A stretch of 64,000 nucleotides of DNA from Chloroflexota bacterium (GCA_009840625.1 VXNJ01000010.1:248001-312000), one strand, 5' to 3'. Counted from the stretch's first letter, positions 26,059-35,639 are shown. Translations and numbers: made by a program. Notes: generated from the sequence alone by a model not told the origin.

Positions 26059-28248
26059 TTGGCCAGAGCCAAGCTGGCTGCCCGCCGCCGCCATCCCGAC
26101 CGCACCGGTGCTTGGTTCGCGATTGCCTCCGCCGCATCGACGGTGCTGATAATCGCCGCCCTGGCACTCCCGATCCTGCCCGACCACCCGCTGGCCCGAT
26201 TCCCGGCTGACGTATTCGTCCTGACTCTGGGTCGGGCCTCGGTCCCGGCCATGCTCCTGCTTTTGCTCCTTAGCGCGGCAGGAACCGCGGCCGTGATTCT
26301 GCAGCGCCACCTCGTCGGGGCGCTGCAGGTCTCGCTGGCGCTGGGCCTGATAGTCGCCCTTGCCACTTTTGAAGCGGTAGCCGACCTCTCTTCCGGCGGC
26401 AGCGGCGCCGGTGGCCTGGTCGGGAACTGGTTTGGCGGCCGTCTGACGGCTCTTTTGCCGGACGTGATCGCCGGGCCGTTGACCGGCTTGGCCGCGTTGG
26501 CGCTGGCCGGCGGGGCACTGCTGGCTTCCACCTGGGCCCGCGGCCAGCTGGGCCGCCTGGGTGCGCTGACTATCGACGCCGGGCGCTCCGCCGGACAGCG
26601 GAGCACATCGCTCGCCGACTGGCTCAACGCCAGATTCGGGGTCAAGCTCGATGACGGGGACTTCGATCCGGGCGAGGCCGAACCGATCGATGCTGCGCCA
26701 CCGGCGGCACCGGCCGAGACCGAGGACGCGCCCGAGCTTGTAATCAAGCAACCGGCGTTCGAGAAGCAGGCAGTCGTGGCGGCGGACACCGATTCGGTCG
26801 ATGAGCAGGCCGGCTGGGTCTGTCCGGGACCGGAGCAACTCGAGGCCCCGATGCGGCGCGAGCGGGTCTCGCACGGCGAGATCACCGAAAACGCATCGAT
26901 CATTGAAAAGACGCTTGCCAACTTCAAGGTCGACGTGCGGGTCGTCGAGGCTATCCCGGGCCCGGTCGTCACCCAGTACTGCATCGCGCCCGCTGCGGGC
27001 GTGCGCGTGACCCACATAACCCGTCATGCCGACGACCTGGCGCTGGCGCTTTCGGCCCGCAGCGTGCGGATCGAATCCCCGATCCCGGGACGTCCGTTCG
27101 TGGGGCTTGAGATCCCCAACCGCGACCCCAGCGTGGTCACGATCCGCGAACTTCTTGAATCACCCCAATTCAGCGACAACCCCGAACCGCTCAAGATCGC
27201 GCTGGGCAAGGACGTTGCCGACCACGCCCAGGTGCGCTCATTGGCCCGCATGCCGCACCTCCTGATCGCCGGTTCGACCGGTTCGGGGAAATCGGTTTTC
27301 CTCAATTCGCTGCTGGTTTCGCTGCTCTCCCAGTACACCCCGGACGACCTGCGCATGGTCCTGATTGACCCCAAGATGGTTGAATTGGTTCCGTACAACC
27401 ACGTCCCGCACCTTCTGATGCCGGTGGTCTCAACCCCGGCCGAAGCGGTCCCGGTGCTGGCCTGGGTGCAGCAGGAAATGACCCGTCGCTATCGGCTGCT
27501 GCGCGATTCCGGGCGCCGCAACATCGCCGCCTACAACTCCGATCCGGACCGCCCCGAATCCGAGCGTGTCCCCTACCTGGTCGTGGTCGTCGATGAGATG
27601 GCCGACCTGATGATGACCGCTCCGGCTGAAATCGAGCATTCGATCTGTCGACTGGCGCAACTGGCGCGCGCGGTCGGGATTCACCTGGTGATCGCCACGC
27701 AGCGCCCGTCGGTTGACGTGATTACCGGTCTGATCAAGGCCAATTTCCCCTCGCGGGTGGCGTTTGCCGTCTCAAGTCAGGTCGATTCGCGCACCATCCT
27801 GGACCAGTCGGGCGCGGAGAAGCTGATGGGCCGCGGTGACATGCTGTTCAATTCGGTCGAACACGGCAAGAGCGTGCGCGTGCAGGGGGCGTTCTCATCC
27901 GATGACGACATAACCCAGATCATCAATTTCTGGGCCAACCAGGGCAGCAGCGAGCACGTTTCCCAGGAAGAGATTTCACAGGCGCCGCTGGTCGGGACGC
28001 CGGTCGACGACGCCAGCCTCTACCACGAGGCGGTCAACGTGGTCACGCAGTTCAATTACGCTTCGCCGGCCCTGCTGCAACGCGAGCTCAAACTGGGCGC
28101 CGGCAAGGCCGCCGACCTGATCGACAAGCTCGCTGCGAACGGGATAATCGGGCCACGCGAAGGTGACAGCGCCTCGCGACCGGTTCTGGCGGACCGCGAT
28201 TCGGCCGCGGTCGCCGCCAAGCCCGCAGATCAGCCCGCTAATGCTTGA
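26059..28248 (+). CDS. ftsK: DNA translocase FtsK/SpoIIIE
   Basis: A 729-residue DNA pump that clears chromosome ends from the division septum. About four membrane helices lie in residues 15-160, then a short acidic linker, the alpha domain (IEKTLANFKVDVRVVEAIPG), and the RecA-like motor with Walker A IAGSTGSGKSVFLNS and Walker B VVVVDEMADLMM. The C-terminal winged-helix gamma domain (ALLQRELKLGAGKAADLIDKL) recognises orienting sequences. It starts at TTG 26059 with GGAG upstream. The last eight bases overlap the next gene. Confidence 0.95.
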   Translation: MARAKLAARRRHPDRTGAWFAIASAASTVLIIAALALPILPDHPLARFPADVFVLTLGRASVPAMLLLLLLSAAGTAAVILQRHLVGALQVSLALGLIVALATFEAVADLSSGGSGAGGLVGNWFGGRLTALLPDVIAGPLTGLAALALAGGALLASTWARGQLGRLGALTIDAGRSAGQRSTSLADWLNARFGVKLDDGDFDPGEAEPIDAAPPAAPAETEDAPELVIKQPAFEKQAVVAADTDSVDEQAGWVCPGPEQLEAPMRRERVSHGEITENASIIEKTLANFKVDVRVVEAIPGPVVTQYCIAPAAGVRVTHITRHADDLALALSARSVRIESPIPGRPFVGLEIPNRDPSVVTIRELLESPQFSDNPEPLKIALGKDVADHAQVRSLARMPHLLIAGSTGSGKSVFLNSLLVSLLSQYTPDDLRMVLIDPKMVELVPYNHVPHLLMPVVSTPAEAVPVLAWVQQEMTRRYRLLRDSGRRNIAAYNSDPDRPESERVPYLVVVVDEMADLMMTAPAEIEHSICRLAQLARAVGIHLVIATQRPSVDVITGLIKANFPSRVAFAVSSQVDSRTILDQSGAEKLMGRGDMLFNSVEHGKSVRVQGAFSSDDDITQIINFWANQGSSEHVSQEEISQAPLVGTPVDDASLYHEAVNVVTQFNYASPALLQRELKLGAGKAADLIDKLAANGIIGPREGDSASRPVLADRDSAAVAAKPADQPANA

Positions 28249-29392
28249 CCCCCAGGACCTGCGCCGGGATTTCCCGGCGCTGTCCGAGATGACTTTCCTA
28301 AATAACGGCGCGGTCGGAATAACCCCGGCCCCGGTGGTGGAGAAGATGCTGGCGGCGTTGCGCTTTTCGGAGCAATCCGGCCAGGCCGCTTACGCCCACT
28401 TCGCCGACGAACGGGACCGCGCCCGGGCGGCGGTTGCCCGATTGATCGGCGCCGAACCCTCCGAGGTGGCGTTCGGCAACAACGCCACCGAGGCGATCAA
28501 CTGGGTCTTGGCGTCATTCCAGTTCCAATCCGGCGATGAGATTCTGATCTCCGACTACGAGCACCCGGCGCTGATCTATCCGTCCAGCTGGCAGCGCCAG
28601 CAGGGCAAGGCGCGGGTGACGCACTTTTCGGTCGACGCCGACCCGGCCCTTACCCTGGCGGCGGTCGAGGCCGCAATCGGACCCAGGACCCGGATGGTGG
28701 CGATCTCGCACGTCGAACGTCACAACGGTGTCCGCCTTCCGGTCGCCGAGATCTGCAAGCTGGCCGCCCGGCGTGGAGTCCTCACTCTGGTGGACGGGGC
28801 CCAATCGCTGGGGATGTTCCCGGTGGACGTGCAGCAGCTGGGATCCGATTTCTACATCGGCAACCTGCACAAATGGCTCTGCGGGCCCAACGGGACCGGG
28901 GTGCTGCAGGTTCGCTCCGACCGGTTGGGGCTGCTGCGCCAACAGCATGTCGGACCCTCCGGCCGCTGGGGCGAGACCACTTGGGACCTGGCCGGCGGCG
29001 TCAACCTTCCCGATGCCGCCTACCGTTTTGAATACGGAACCTCGACCCCGGCCCGCTACACGGGTACGGCCGAGGCCGTCGCCTACCTCGAGAATCTCGG
29101 TTGGGAAGCGATCGAGGCCCGCCTGCGCGGGCTCAAACAGGTGGCCCAGCAGGCAATTGCGGAACGCGGCTGGCGCCTGCTCTCCCCGCCCGATTGGGAA
29201 GATTCTTCGGCGCTGGTGGCGTTTGCGCCCCCCGATGGTCGGGGCGGGCGGCAAATCTGTGAGGAATTGGCCGAAAGCAAGATTTATCTGTCGCCGACGC
29301 AGGACGATGGGGTCCGGCTCTCGCCGCACATATACAACACCGCCGAAGAGATCGAAATCGCCCTGGATGCGGTGGCCGCCGCGAACGGGTAG
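28241..29392 (+). CDS. PLP-dependent aminotransferase, class V
   Basis: A 383-residue fold-type I PLP enzyme close to the isopenicillin N epimerase/cysteine desulfurase-like group. FGNNATEAINWVL binds the cofactor phosphate, LVDGAQSLGMFPVDV supplies the Asp-Gln pair to the ring, and FYIGNLHKWLCGPNG carries the Schiff-base Lys. There is no obvious catalytic Cys loop of a cysteine desulfurase. The reaction is therefore unassigned. ATG 28241 overlaps the ftsK stop by eight bases and fits the family start (DFPALSEMTFLNNGAVG). Confidence 0.86.
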   Translation: MLDPQDLRRDFPALSEMTFLNNGAVGITPAPVVEKMLAALRFSEQSGQAAYAHFADERDRARAAVARLIGAEPSEVAFGNNATEAINWVLASFQFQSGDEILISDYEHPALIYPSSWQRQQGKARVTHFSVDADPALTLAAVEAAIGPRTRMVAISHVERHNGVRLPVAEICKLAARRGVLTLVDGAQSLGMFPVDVQQLGSDFYIGNLHKWLCGPNGTGVLQVRSDRLGLLRQQHVGPSGRWGETTWDLAGGVNLPDAAYRFEYGTSTPARYTGTAEAVAYLENLGWEAIEARLRGLKQVAQQAIAERGWRLLSPPDWEDSSALVAFAPPDGRGGRQICEELAESKIYLSPTQDDGVRLSPHIYNTAEEIEIALDAVAAANG

Positions 29393-29404
29393 CGGGCGTA
29401 GGCA

Positions 29405-29815
29405 ATGCGCACCGGCAAATCGGTTTCGGCCACGATCACCGAACTGGCGCTGGCGCTCATCATCATCGCCGTCCTCCTGGTCGCCCTGTGGTTCCTGCTG
29501 CTGCGCGACCGCGATCCCGGACCGCCAAACCAGACCCTGCAGGAGAGTGTCGGTCTTGTCGCGGCCAGCGAGGACACCGCCGAGAAAGCGGTGCGTGACC
29601 TACAGCTGAGCGAAACCCTGACCCCGGCGCCGACCCAGCCGCCGCCGGTCGCCAGCCCGCCCCCGCTGGAGCGCTATCACACGGTGGCTTCCGGCGACAC
29701 CCTAATCAGCATCGCCGCGGCCTATGAAGTGCCCTGGGAAGAATTGGCCGAGCTGAACGGGATCGACGATCCGCGGTCACTGCAGATCGGCCAAGAACTG
29801 CAGATACCCAGCTAG
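29405..29815 (+). CDS. Membrane-anchored LysM-domain protein
   Basis: A 136-residue protein with one N-terminal membrane helix (LALALIIIAVLLVALWFLLL), a Pro-rich linker and one C-terminal LysM domain (YHTVASGDTLISIAAAYEV, LAELNGIDDPRSLQIGQEL). LysM binds N-acetylglucosamine polymers such as peptidoglycan, so it is probably a wall-binding envelope protein. It lies 12 bases after the aminotransferase gene. Confidence 0.85.
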   Translation: MRTGKSVSATITELALALIIIAVLLVALWFLLLRDRDPGPPNQTLQESVGLVAASEDTAEKAVRDLQLSETLTPAPTQPPPVASPPPLERYHTVASGDTLISIAAAYEVPWEELAELNGIDDPRSLQIGQELQIPS

Positions 29816-29868
29816 GTCCTGCACCCGCCGATGCGGGAGTCCGGGCCTAAGATTCGTGACCGCCGGCA

Positions 29869-31023
29869 ATGAACGCCTCGAAATTGCAGATGAGCGCGTT
29901 CCTGGCCTCGGCCATCGGGATGTGGGGCAGCCTTTACCTTTACGTCCCCGCGTTCGCGGTATTTGCCGAAGAGCAGGGTGCCTCGCTGGCGATGGTGGGC
30001 TTGATCTGGTCGGCCTACGGCGTCGTACAGGGGATCCTGCGGGTTCCGACCGGGTACTTTTCGGACCGCTTCGGCAGGCGCCTGCCATTCCTCGTCATCG
30101 GTGTCGGCATGACCGCGCTGGGTTCGCTGCTGATGGCCCTGTCGCCCCATCCGGCGGTGCTGATGCTGGGGCGCGGGCTGCACGGCTTCGGCGCGGCCGC
30201 GTTCGTGGTCCAATCGGTCTATTTCGCCAGCTTTTTCCCGCCCGAAAAAGTCACCCGCGCGCTCCTGGGGATCAGCTCCCTAATCGCGCTGACCCAGTTG
30301 GCGGTTTCCCTCTTGGGCGGACAGATGGCCCTGCACTGGGGCCAGTCATCAACGTTCTGGGGTTCGGCGGCGCTCGGCGCGATTTCGGTGGCGGCGATCA
30401 TGGTTGCCGGCGAGCAGCACGTTGCCCGCCGGATCGAATTCGACTGGAGCCGATTCCGGACGGTCCTGGCCGATCCCGTCCTGCTGCTGGTTTCGGCCAC
30501 CGCCGCGCTGCTGGTTTTCGGCGAATTCGGGATCACCCAGACGACCATGCTGCTGCTGGCCGACCGGCTCGGCGCCGATTCGGCCTATCTGGGCCTACTC
30601 ACGGCGATCAATTACCTGGCAATCGGCTCGGCCGGACTGTTGCTGGCGACCCTCGGTTCGTACCCGGAACGGTGGGTGGTGATCGCGGGTCTGGTGATCA
30701 GCGGGGTCGCGCTGCTGCTGATGCCCCTGGCGGGCGGGTTGGCCGGCCTGACGGTGCTGGCATTCGTGAAGGGCGCCATGCGCGGGTCGATGATGCCCTC
30801 GCTGATGGGCCTGGGATTGAAGGTGGTCGCGCCCGATGCGCGCGCCAGCGCGATGGGCTTGTTTCAGGCCATTTATGCGATCGGCATGTTCGCGGGCCCG
30901 GTCTCTACCGGAATCATCAGCCAAGTCGCCGGGCTCGAGGCCCCCTTCTATGCGATTGGGGCATTCACGACGCTGGCCGCGGGCCTCGTATTTGTCCTGT
31001 TCAGGCGCTGGCAGGCCGGTTGA
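29869..31023 (+). CDS. MFS transporter
   Basis: A 384-residue major facilitator with about twelve membrane helices. The loop 2-3 motif is GYFSDRFGRRLPFL, a good motif A. The second half has the related ALLLMPLAGGLAGLTVL and GLFQAIYAIGMFAGP stretches. Substrate unknown; the general shape fits a drug or metabolite exporter. It is the fifth gene of a rightward run that begins at rnj. Confidence 0.87.
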   Translation: MNASKLQMSAFLASAIGMWGSLYLYVPAFAVFAEEQGASLAMVGLIWSAYGVVQGILRVPTGYFSDRFGRRLPFLVIGVGMTALGSLLMALSPHPAVLMLGRGLHGFGAAAFVVQSVYFASFFPPEKVTRALLGISSLIALTQLAVSLLGGQMALHWGQSSTFWGSAALGAISVAAIMVAGEQHVARRIEFDWSRFRTVLADPVLLLVSATAALLVFGEFGITQTTMLLLADRLGADSAYLGLLTAINYLAIGSAGLLLATLGSYPERWVVIAGLVISGVALLLMPLAGGLAGLTVLAFVKGAMRGSMMPSLMGLGLKVVAPDARASAMGLFQAIYAIGMFAGPVSTGIISQVAGLEAPFYAIGAFTTLAAGLVFVLFRRWQAG

Positions 31024-31133
31024 TTGGCGAGCGCGGCAGAGCGGGGAATTAAACTGATTTTTTGAACCAGCAGGGGTCGCGCTGAGGCGGCCGAGCAGCG
31101 GGTGGCAGACCACCCTGATAGGCGCGACACAGC

Positions 31134-31586
31134 TTGAGAAAACGCAAATTCGCCGAGATCGATCGCGGGCCGCTGGGGACGGCGGTATTCCAGACTCGCA
31201 AGCAACGGCGGCTGACCCAGGGCGAGCTGGCCAACCGCCTGGGCCGCAACCGGCCCTGGATCTCAAACGTGGAGACCGGCAAGGTCACAAACCTGCAGGA
31301 AGAGGACCTGGTGGGGCTGGCGGCGGTTTTAAATATCTCGATATCCTCGCTGCGCTCGGCCCACGAAATGTCGGCCGCGCCTTCGGTCATGGGCCTCCCC
31401 GGTTACACCGTCCTGCAGTCGAACCGGCACTGCGGGGCCTGCCACCACCTGGTAGAGCCCGACGCCAATTACTGCACGCACTGCGGGGCGGCGCAACCGA
31501 TGCTGGTGAACTGTCCGGCCTGCGCGAAGCCCAACAATCCGGGCGCGCGCTTCTGCGGGCGCTGCGGCGCGCAGCTACAGAGCTAG
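31134..31586 (+). CDS. XRE-type HTH protein with double zinc ribbon
   Basis: A 150-residue protein. The N-terminal half is a helix-turn-helix of the Cro/CI-XRE type (LTQGELANRLGRNRPWISNV). The C-terminal half holds two zinc ribbons: CGACHHLVEPDANYCTHCG and CPACAKPNNPGARFCGRCG. Such ribbons usually bind partners or nucleic acid. The start is TTG 31134. It may be a DNA-binding regulator; its target is not evident. The last C-rich unit resembles the ribbon of the protein at 5034-5384. Confidence 0.82.
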   Translation: MRKRKFAEIDRGPLGTAVFQTRKQRRLTQGELANRLGRNRPWISNVETGKVTNLQEEDLVGLAAVLNISISSLRSAHEMSAAPSVMGLPGYTVLQSNRHCGACHHLVEPDANYCTHCGAAQPMLVNCPACAKPNNPGARFCGRCGAQLQS

Positions 31587-31596
31587 GCTAGGCGCC

Positions 31597-31630
31597 GAAG
31601 AAAAGTTTCCGGCCGGGATTGCAACCCGGC
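31597..31630 (-). terminator. Terminator-like hairpin after trxA
   Basis: GCCGGG (31612-31617) and CCCGGC (31625-31630) form a stem with a seven-base loop. On the minus strand this is followed by CGGAAACTTTTCTT. It lies between the convergent XRE gene and trxA. Confidence 0.5.
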
Positions 31631-31642
31631 GGCGGGGTGCGC

Positions 31643-31966
31643 TTAGGCGACCTGGTCCAGGCTGGACTTGATCCGCGACTCGGGAACGTAGCCGACTATT
31701 CGGTCTACTTCGGACCCGCCTTTGACGAACAGCAGGGTCGGGATCCCGCGCACGCCGAATTGGGTCGCGTATTCCTTGTTGGCGTCGGTGTCGACCTTTA
31801 CGAACTTGACTTTGCCGGAGTATTCGTCGGCTAGCTTTTCGAATACCGGCGCCATCATCTTGCAGGGGCCGCACCATTCGGCCCAGAAGTCCACTATCAC
31901 CGGTTGCTCGGAATCGAGCACCTCGGCCTGAAACTCGGTGTCTGCTACGTGCGAATAGGCTGCCAT
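31643..31966 (-). CDS. trxA: Thioredoxin
   Basis: A 107-residue thioredoxin with the active site FWAEWCGPCKMMAP and the cis-Pro loop RGIPTLLFV. It reduces protein disulfides in the cytoplasm. ATG 31964-31966 (MAAYSHV) gives a normal-sized protein and has AAAGGCG upstream. A TTG at 32011 would add 15 residues and lies six bases after leuS. It is cotranscribed with leuS. Confidence 0.95.
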   Translation of the reverse strand: MAAYSHVADTEFQAEVLDSEQPVIVDFWAEWCGPCKMMAPVFEKLADEYSGKVKFVKVDTDANKEYATQFGVRGIPTLLFVKGGSEVDRIVGYVPESRIKSSLDQVA

Positions 31967-32017
31967 GTCTATGTGCGCCTTTGCGATTTCTGCGGTCTGA
32001 TCCGGTGTCAACGGATG

Positions 32018-34684
32018 TTAGCCCACCACCAGGTTCAGCAGCCGCTCGGGCACGTAGATGACCTTGCGGACCGCCTTGCCGTCAAGGTGGACCTTGACGT
32101 TGGGGAGCTCCAGCGCCGCAGCCAGGGCTTCATCTTCGGCCAATCCGGCCGGGGCATCCATCCGGTCGCGGACGCGGCCGTTAACCTGCACCACCACGGT
32201 CACGCTTTCCGAACGCAGCAGCGCCGGGTCGGCTTCCGGCCAGCTGGCGCCTACCACGCTTGCGGAGTTGCCCAGCATCTCCCAAAGTTCCTCAGCCAGG
32301 TGCGGGGCGACCGGTGCCAGCAGCCGCACCAGGATGTCCTTGACCTCCGCTCCGGCGGGCGAATCGGCAAGCTCCTGCGACCAGATCGCCAGCAGCTCGT
32401 TGACCGGTTCCATCAGGCCGTTGGCGAGCATGGTGTTAAAGCGCAGCTGCTCGATGTCCTCGCTGCACTTGGCGATCGCGCGGTGGGCGATACGGCGCGC
32501 CTGGCCGCTGGCTCGATCCAGCGGCTGCGGGCCGCGTTCCGGGAATTCCGGTTCGCCGGAAATTAACCGCAGGAGGCGCCGGTAAAACCGGGTGATGCCG
32601 TTCAGGCCGCTTTCGCTCCATGGCAGCGTGCCCTCGAGGGGGGCCATGAACATCTCGTAGCCGCGCAGGCTGTCGGCGCCATAGCGCTCCACCACGCTGT
32701 CGGGCGTGACCACGTTGCCCAGCGATTTGGACATCTTGCCGGAGCGGATCGGGGCCCAGTCGCCGACCGGGTCACCGCGCAGCTCGAATTCGGCCTTGGC
32801 CGGGGCGTGATAGAGAAAGTCCCGCTCCTCGCCGCTCGGGTTGGAGTAGACGTCGAAACCTTCACTCACGCGCGCCGAGATCCGCCCGCCCGCCAGCTTG
32901 GCCTGTTCGAGATTGACCCAGCCGTCCTCGGCCAGCATCATCCCCTGGTGGCGCAGCGCTTTGAACGGTTCCGGGGATGAAACGTGCCCGGCGTCGTAGA
33001 GGACCTTGTTCCAGAACCGCGCGTAGAGCAGGTGCATCACCGAGTGCTCGGCGCCGCCGACGTAGAGATCGACCGGCATCCAGCGCTTCTCGGCGTTCGG
33101 CTCGACCGGACCGGACTCGAAATCGGGGGTTATGAAACGCAGGAAGTACCAGGACGAGCAGGCGAACCCGCCCAGGGTGTCGGTCTCGCGGCGGGCCGGG
33201 CCGCCGCATTGCGGGCAGCTGGTTGCGACCCAGTCGCGGGCGCGCTCGAGCGGCGATCCCAGTTCGGGGTCGGGCCGGAAGTCTTCGAGCGGCGGCAGGA
33301 GCACCGGCAGCTCCTCTTCCGGCACCGGCACCTGGCCGCATTCCTCGCAGTGAACGATCGGAATCGGGCAGCCCCAGTAGCGCTGGCGCGAAATCAGCCA
33401 GTCGCGCAGGCGGTAGTTGACGGCCGCGCTGCCGCGCCCGCGGGCCTCAAGGTCGGCGGTCACCGCCGCGATCGCCGAATCCGAATCGAGCCCGGAGTGG
33501 GAACCGGAGTTGATCAGGCGCCCTTCGCCCACGTAGGCTTCCGCCAGGGGCTGCCCATCCCAGCCGGGCGGCTCGATCACCACCGGGATCGGCAGGTCGA
33601 AGCGCTCGGCGAAATCAAAGTCGCGCTGATCGTGGGCGGGGACCGCCATGATCGCTCCGGATCCGTAGCTGGCCAGCACGTAGTCGGCTACCCAGATCGG
33701 GATCTTCTCGTCGTTGACCGGGTTTATCGCAAAACTTCCGGTAAACACCCCGGTCTTTTCGCGCTCGGCGGTGGCGCGTTCGATTTCCGAAGTCCGCAGG
33801 GCGCGATCCACGTACTCGCCGACGGCCTGCGACTGCGCGGGCGCGGTCAACTCTTCCAACAGCGGGTGCTCGGGCGCCAGCACCATGAAGGTGGCCCCGT
33901 AAAGGGTGTCGGGCCGGGTCGTATAGACGCTCAGCTGGTGGCCGGCCTCGGTCTCGAAAATCACGTCGGCGCCGGTCGAGCGCCCAATCCAGTTGACCTG
34001 CATCCGTTTGGTGGATTCGGGCCAGTCGACCTGATCCAGATCTTCGAGCAGGCGGTCGGCGTAGGCGCGGATGCGGAAGAACCACTGCCGCAGCGGCTTG
34101 CGGTAAACGTTGGAGTGGCCGCGCCAGCATTTCCCGTCGGCCAGGACTTCCTCGTCGGCCAGGGCGCCGCAGGTGTCGCACCACCACTGGCGTTTCTCGG
34201 CCCGATAAGCCAGACCGCGGCGGAATAGCTGCAGGAATATCCACTGGGTCCAGCGGTAATAGTCCGGGTGCGAGGAATTGATCTCGCGGTCCCAGTCATA
34301 ACCGCAGCCGACCAGTTTCAGCTGGCGCCGGTAGTTGGCCGCGTATTCGATGATCGACTCGGCCGGGTGCCGGCCCTTGTCGATCGCGTCCTGTTCGGCG
34401 GGCAATCCAAACGCGTCCCAACCCATCGGGTGCAGGACTTCGAATCCGCGCATCCGCTTGTAACGCGCGAATGCGTCGACCGGAATGTAGTTGCGGAAAT
34501 GTCCTACCGAGAGACCGTCGCCGGACGGGTAGGGGAAGAACTCGAGCGCGTAGTAGGGCGGTTTATCCGAGTACGTGGCGGTGCGGTAGGGTTGGTCCTC
34601 GTCCCAGCGCCGCTGCCATTTGGATTCGATCCGGGCAAAGTCGTACCCGCCCTGATCGGGCCGGCCGGGGGTTTGATCTGGCAT
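32018..34684 (-). CDS. leuS: Leucyl-tRNA synthetase
   Basis: An 888-residue class Ia synthetase charging tRNA-Leu. The HIGH equivalent lies in YPSGDGLSVGHFRNYIPVD; the CP1 editing domain has SVYTTRPDTLYGATFMVLAP; a zinc-like Cys region (CGQVPVPEEELP) and RYWGCPIPIVHCEECG follow; KMSKSLGNVVTPD is canonical. The C-terminal domain ends with FVNGRVRD-like VQVNGRVRDRMD. ATG 34682-34684 is the family start. No features are missing. Confidence 0.97.
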   Translation of the reverse strand: MPDQTPGRPDQGGYDFARIESKWQRRWDEDQPYRTATYSDKPPYYALEFFPYPSGDGLSVGHFRNYIPVDAFARYKRMRGFEVLHPMGWDAFGLPAEQDAIDKGRHPAESIIEYAANYRRQLKLVGCGYDWDREINSSHPDYYRWTQWIFLQLFRRGLAYRAEKRQWWCDTCGALADEEVLADGKCWRGHSNVYRKPLRQWFFRIRAYADRLLEDLDQVDWPESTKRMQVNWIGRSTGADVIFETEAGHQLSVYTTRPDTLYGATFMVLAPEHPLLEELTAPAQSQAVGEYVDRALRTSEIERATAEREKTGVFTGSFAINPVNDEKIPIWVADYVLASYGSGAIMAVPAHDQRDFDFAERFDLPIPVVIEPPGWDGQPLAEAYVGEGRLINSGSHSGLDSDSAIAAVTADLEARGRGSAAVNYRLRDWLISRQRYWGCPIPIVHCEECGQVPVPEEELPVLLPPLEDFRPDPELGSPLERARDWVATSCPQCGGPARRETDTLGGFACSSWYFLRFITPDFESGPVEPNAEKRWMPVDLYVGGAEHSVMHLLYARFWNKVLYDAGHVSSPEPFKALRHQGMMLAEDGWVNLEQAKLAGGRISARVSEGFDVYSNPSGEERDFLYHAPAKAEFELRGDPVGDWAPIRSGKMSKSLGNVVTPDSVVERYGADSLRGYEMFMAPLEGTLPWSESGLNGITRFYRRLLRLISGEPEFPERGPQPLDRASGQARRIAHRAIAKCSEDIEQLRFNTMLANGLMEPVNELLAIWSQELADSPAGAEVKDILVRLLAPVAPHLAEELWEMLGNSASVVGASWPEADPALLRSESVTVVVQVNGRVRDRMDAPAGLAEDEALAAALELPNVKVHLDGKAVRKVIYVPERLLNLVVG

Positions 34685-34767
34685 CGGTTAAGTCGTGGTC
34701 GGATTGAAACTGGCACCACGAACCGCGGTCGGATCGGGTGGGCACACAGATTTTGACAGCTAGGCGG

Positions 34768-34823
34768 GGGATCCGGCTTCCGGACTCCCCGATCTTGAAC
34801 CCAGGCTCGTTGGATCCTGGTTC
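34768..34823. terminator. Two hairpins in the leuS upstream gap
   Basis: GGGGATCCGG/CCGGACTCCCC near 34768-34791 and GAACCCAGG/CCTGGTTC at 34797-34805 and 34816-34823. They lie between the NTF2-like gene and leuS, both on the minus strand. There is no T tract on the minus strand, so termination is only possible. Confidence 0.35.
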
Positions 34824-34850
34824 TTTGCTCCGCTCCCGCGATCCGGGTGG

Positions 34851-35639
34851 CTAGGCCAGCAAGGTGATCGCCAGCGTCTTCCAGGTTCCTTCGCGCCGGG
34901 CCACGAGCGCCGCCCCCCGGCCCTCGCCGGAACGCCCCTCCGGGTGCAGGGCGAGCAGCGCGCCGGTGGTGCCGGCCGCGATCACCTGCAAACGGTCGGA
35001 CTGGGCTTCGCCTTCCCAAATTCGGGTTTGGGCGCGCAGTTGATCCGGATCCGCCAGGACTTCCACGCAACCCGGCGCGACCACCGCGGTCAGCGGATAG
35101 TGAAAGCAGCTCAGCCAGCCTTCCCTATCGCCGGCCTGGCGGGCCGCCTGCCGCAGAAAAGCCGATTGGATCGCCGGTTCCGCCAAAGCTTGCTGGTCGC
35201 CGTCGGGCTCGAAGCTGTCGACCCCGAATCGGGCCTGGATGCCCCAGCCCCCGTCCAGGCGGGTGAGGGTGTAGAGGACCCGGTTGGAGACGATCGGCGA
35301 ATCGTCGGCCCGCCGGCGGGTCCATCCGCCGGCCAGCAGCACCGCGTCTTCCGACGCGTGAATTCGTTTTGGTTCCAGTCCCTGGGTGCGTACCCAGCCG
35401 GTGGAGATGAAGCGCTGCCAGCCCATCGATTCGGCGGTGCCCGCGTAGTCGGCGTGGTCGGGGTAAATCCGGGCGGTGGTTCGAGGATGAAAAAACCGGC
35501 CTCGCTTGCTGCTCGGCGGGCCGGCCGAAACCCGCACGTGCGGGTAAGACATGACCCCGGCCCAGCCCGCGGGATCCTGAGCGTTGAATCGCTCAAAGAA
35601 CGCCCAGTAAGCCGCTTCGGGAGTCTTGTAATTTGCGAT
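34851..35639 (-). CDS. Tandem NTF2-like (SnoaL-type) domain protein, non-standard start
   Basis: The protein has two similar halves. The first contains AAYWAFFERFNAQDPAGWAG then VMSYPHVRV; the second contains FLRQAARQAGDREGWLSCFHYPLTAVV, a recurring helix-then-strand pattern of NTF2-like domains. The first standard start, ATG 35552, would cut away the first helix. Reading upstream in frame gives MANYKTPEAAYWAFF if ATC 35639 is the start, with AAGG nine bases before it (35652-35649). No ATG, GTG or TTG exists between 35552 and the upstream stop. Total 262 aa. Function unknown. Confidence 0.7.
   Translation of the reverse strand: MANYKTPEAAYWAFFERFNAQDPAGWAGVMSYPHVRVSAGPPSSKRGRFFHPRTTARIYPDHADYAGTAESMGWQRFISTGWVRTQGLEPKRIHASEDAVLLAGGWTRRRADDSPIVSNRVLYTLTRLDGGWGIQARFGVDSFEPDGDQQALAEPAIQSAFLRQAARQAGDREGWLSCFHYPLTAVVAPGCVEVLADPDQLRAQTRIWEGEAQSDRLQVIAAGTTGALLALHPEGRSGEGRGAALVARREGTWKTLAITLLA

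Noticed and set aside
32984-34228. Plus-strand open frame opposite leuS
   Set aside because: A shadow frame of the unquestionable leuS gene.
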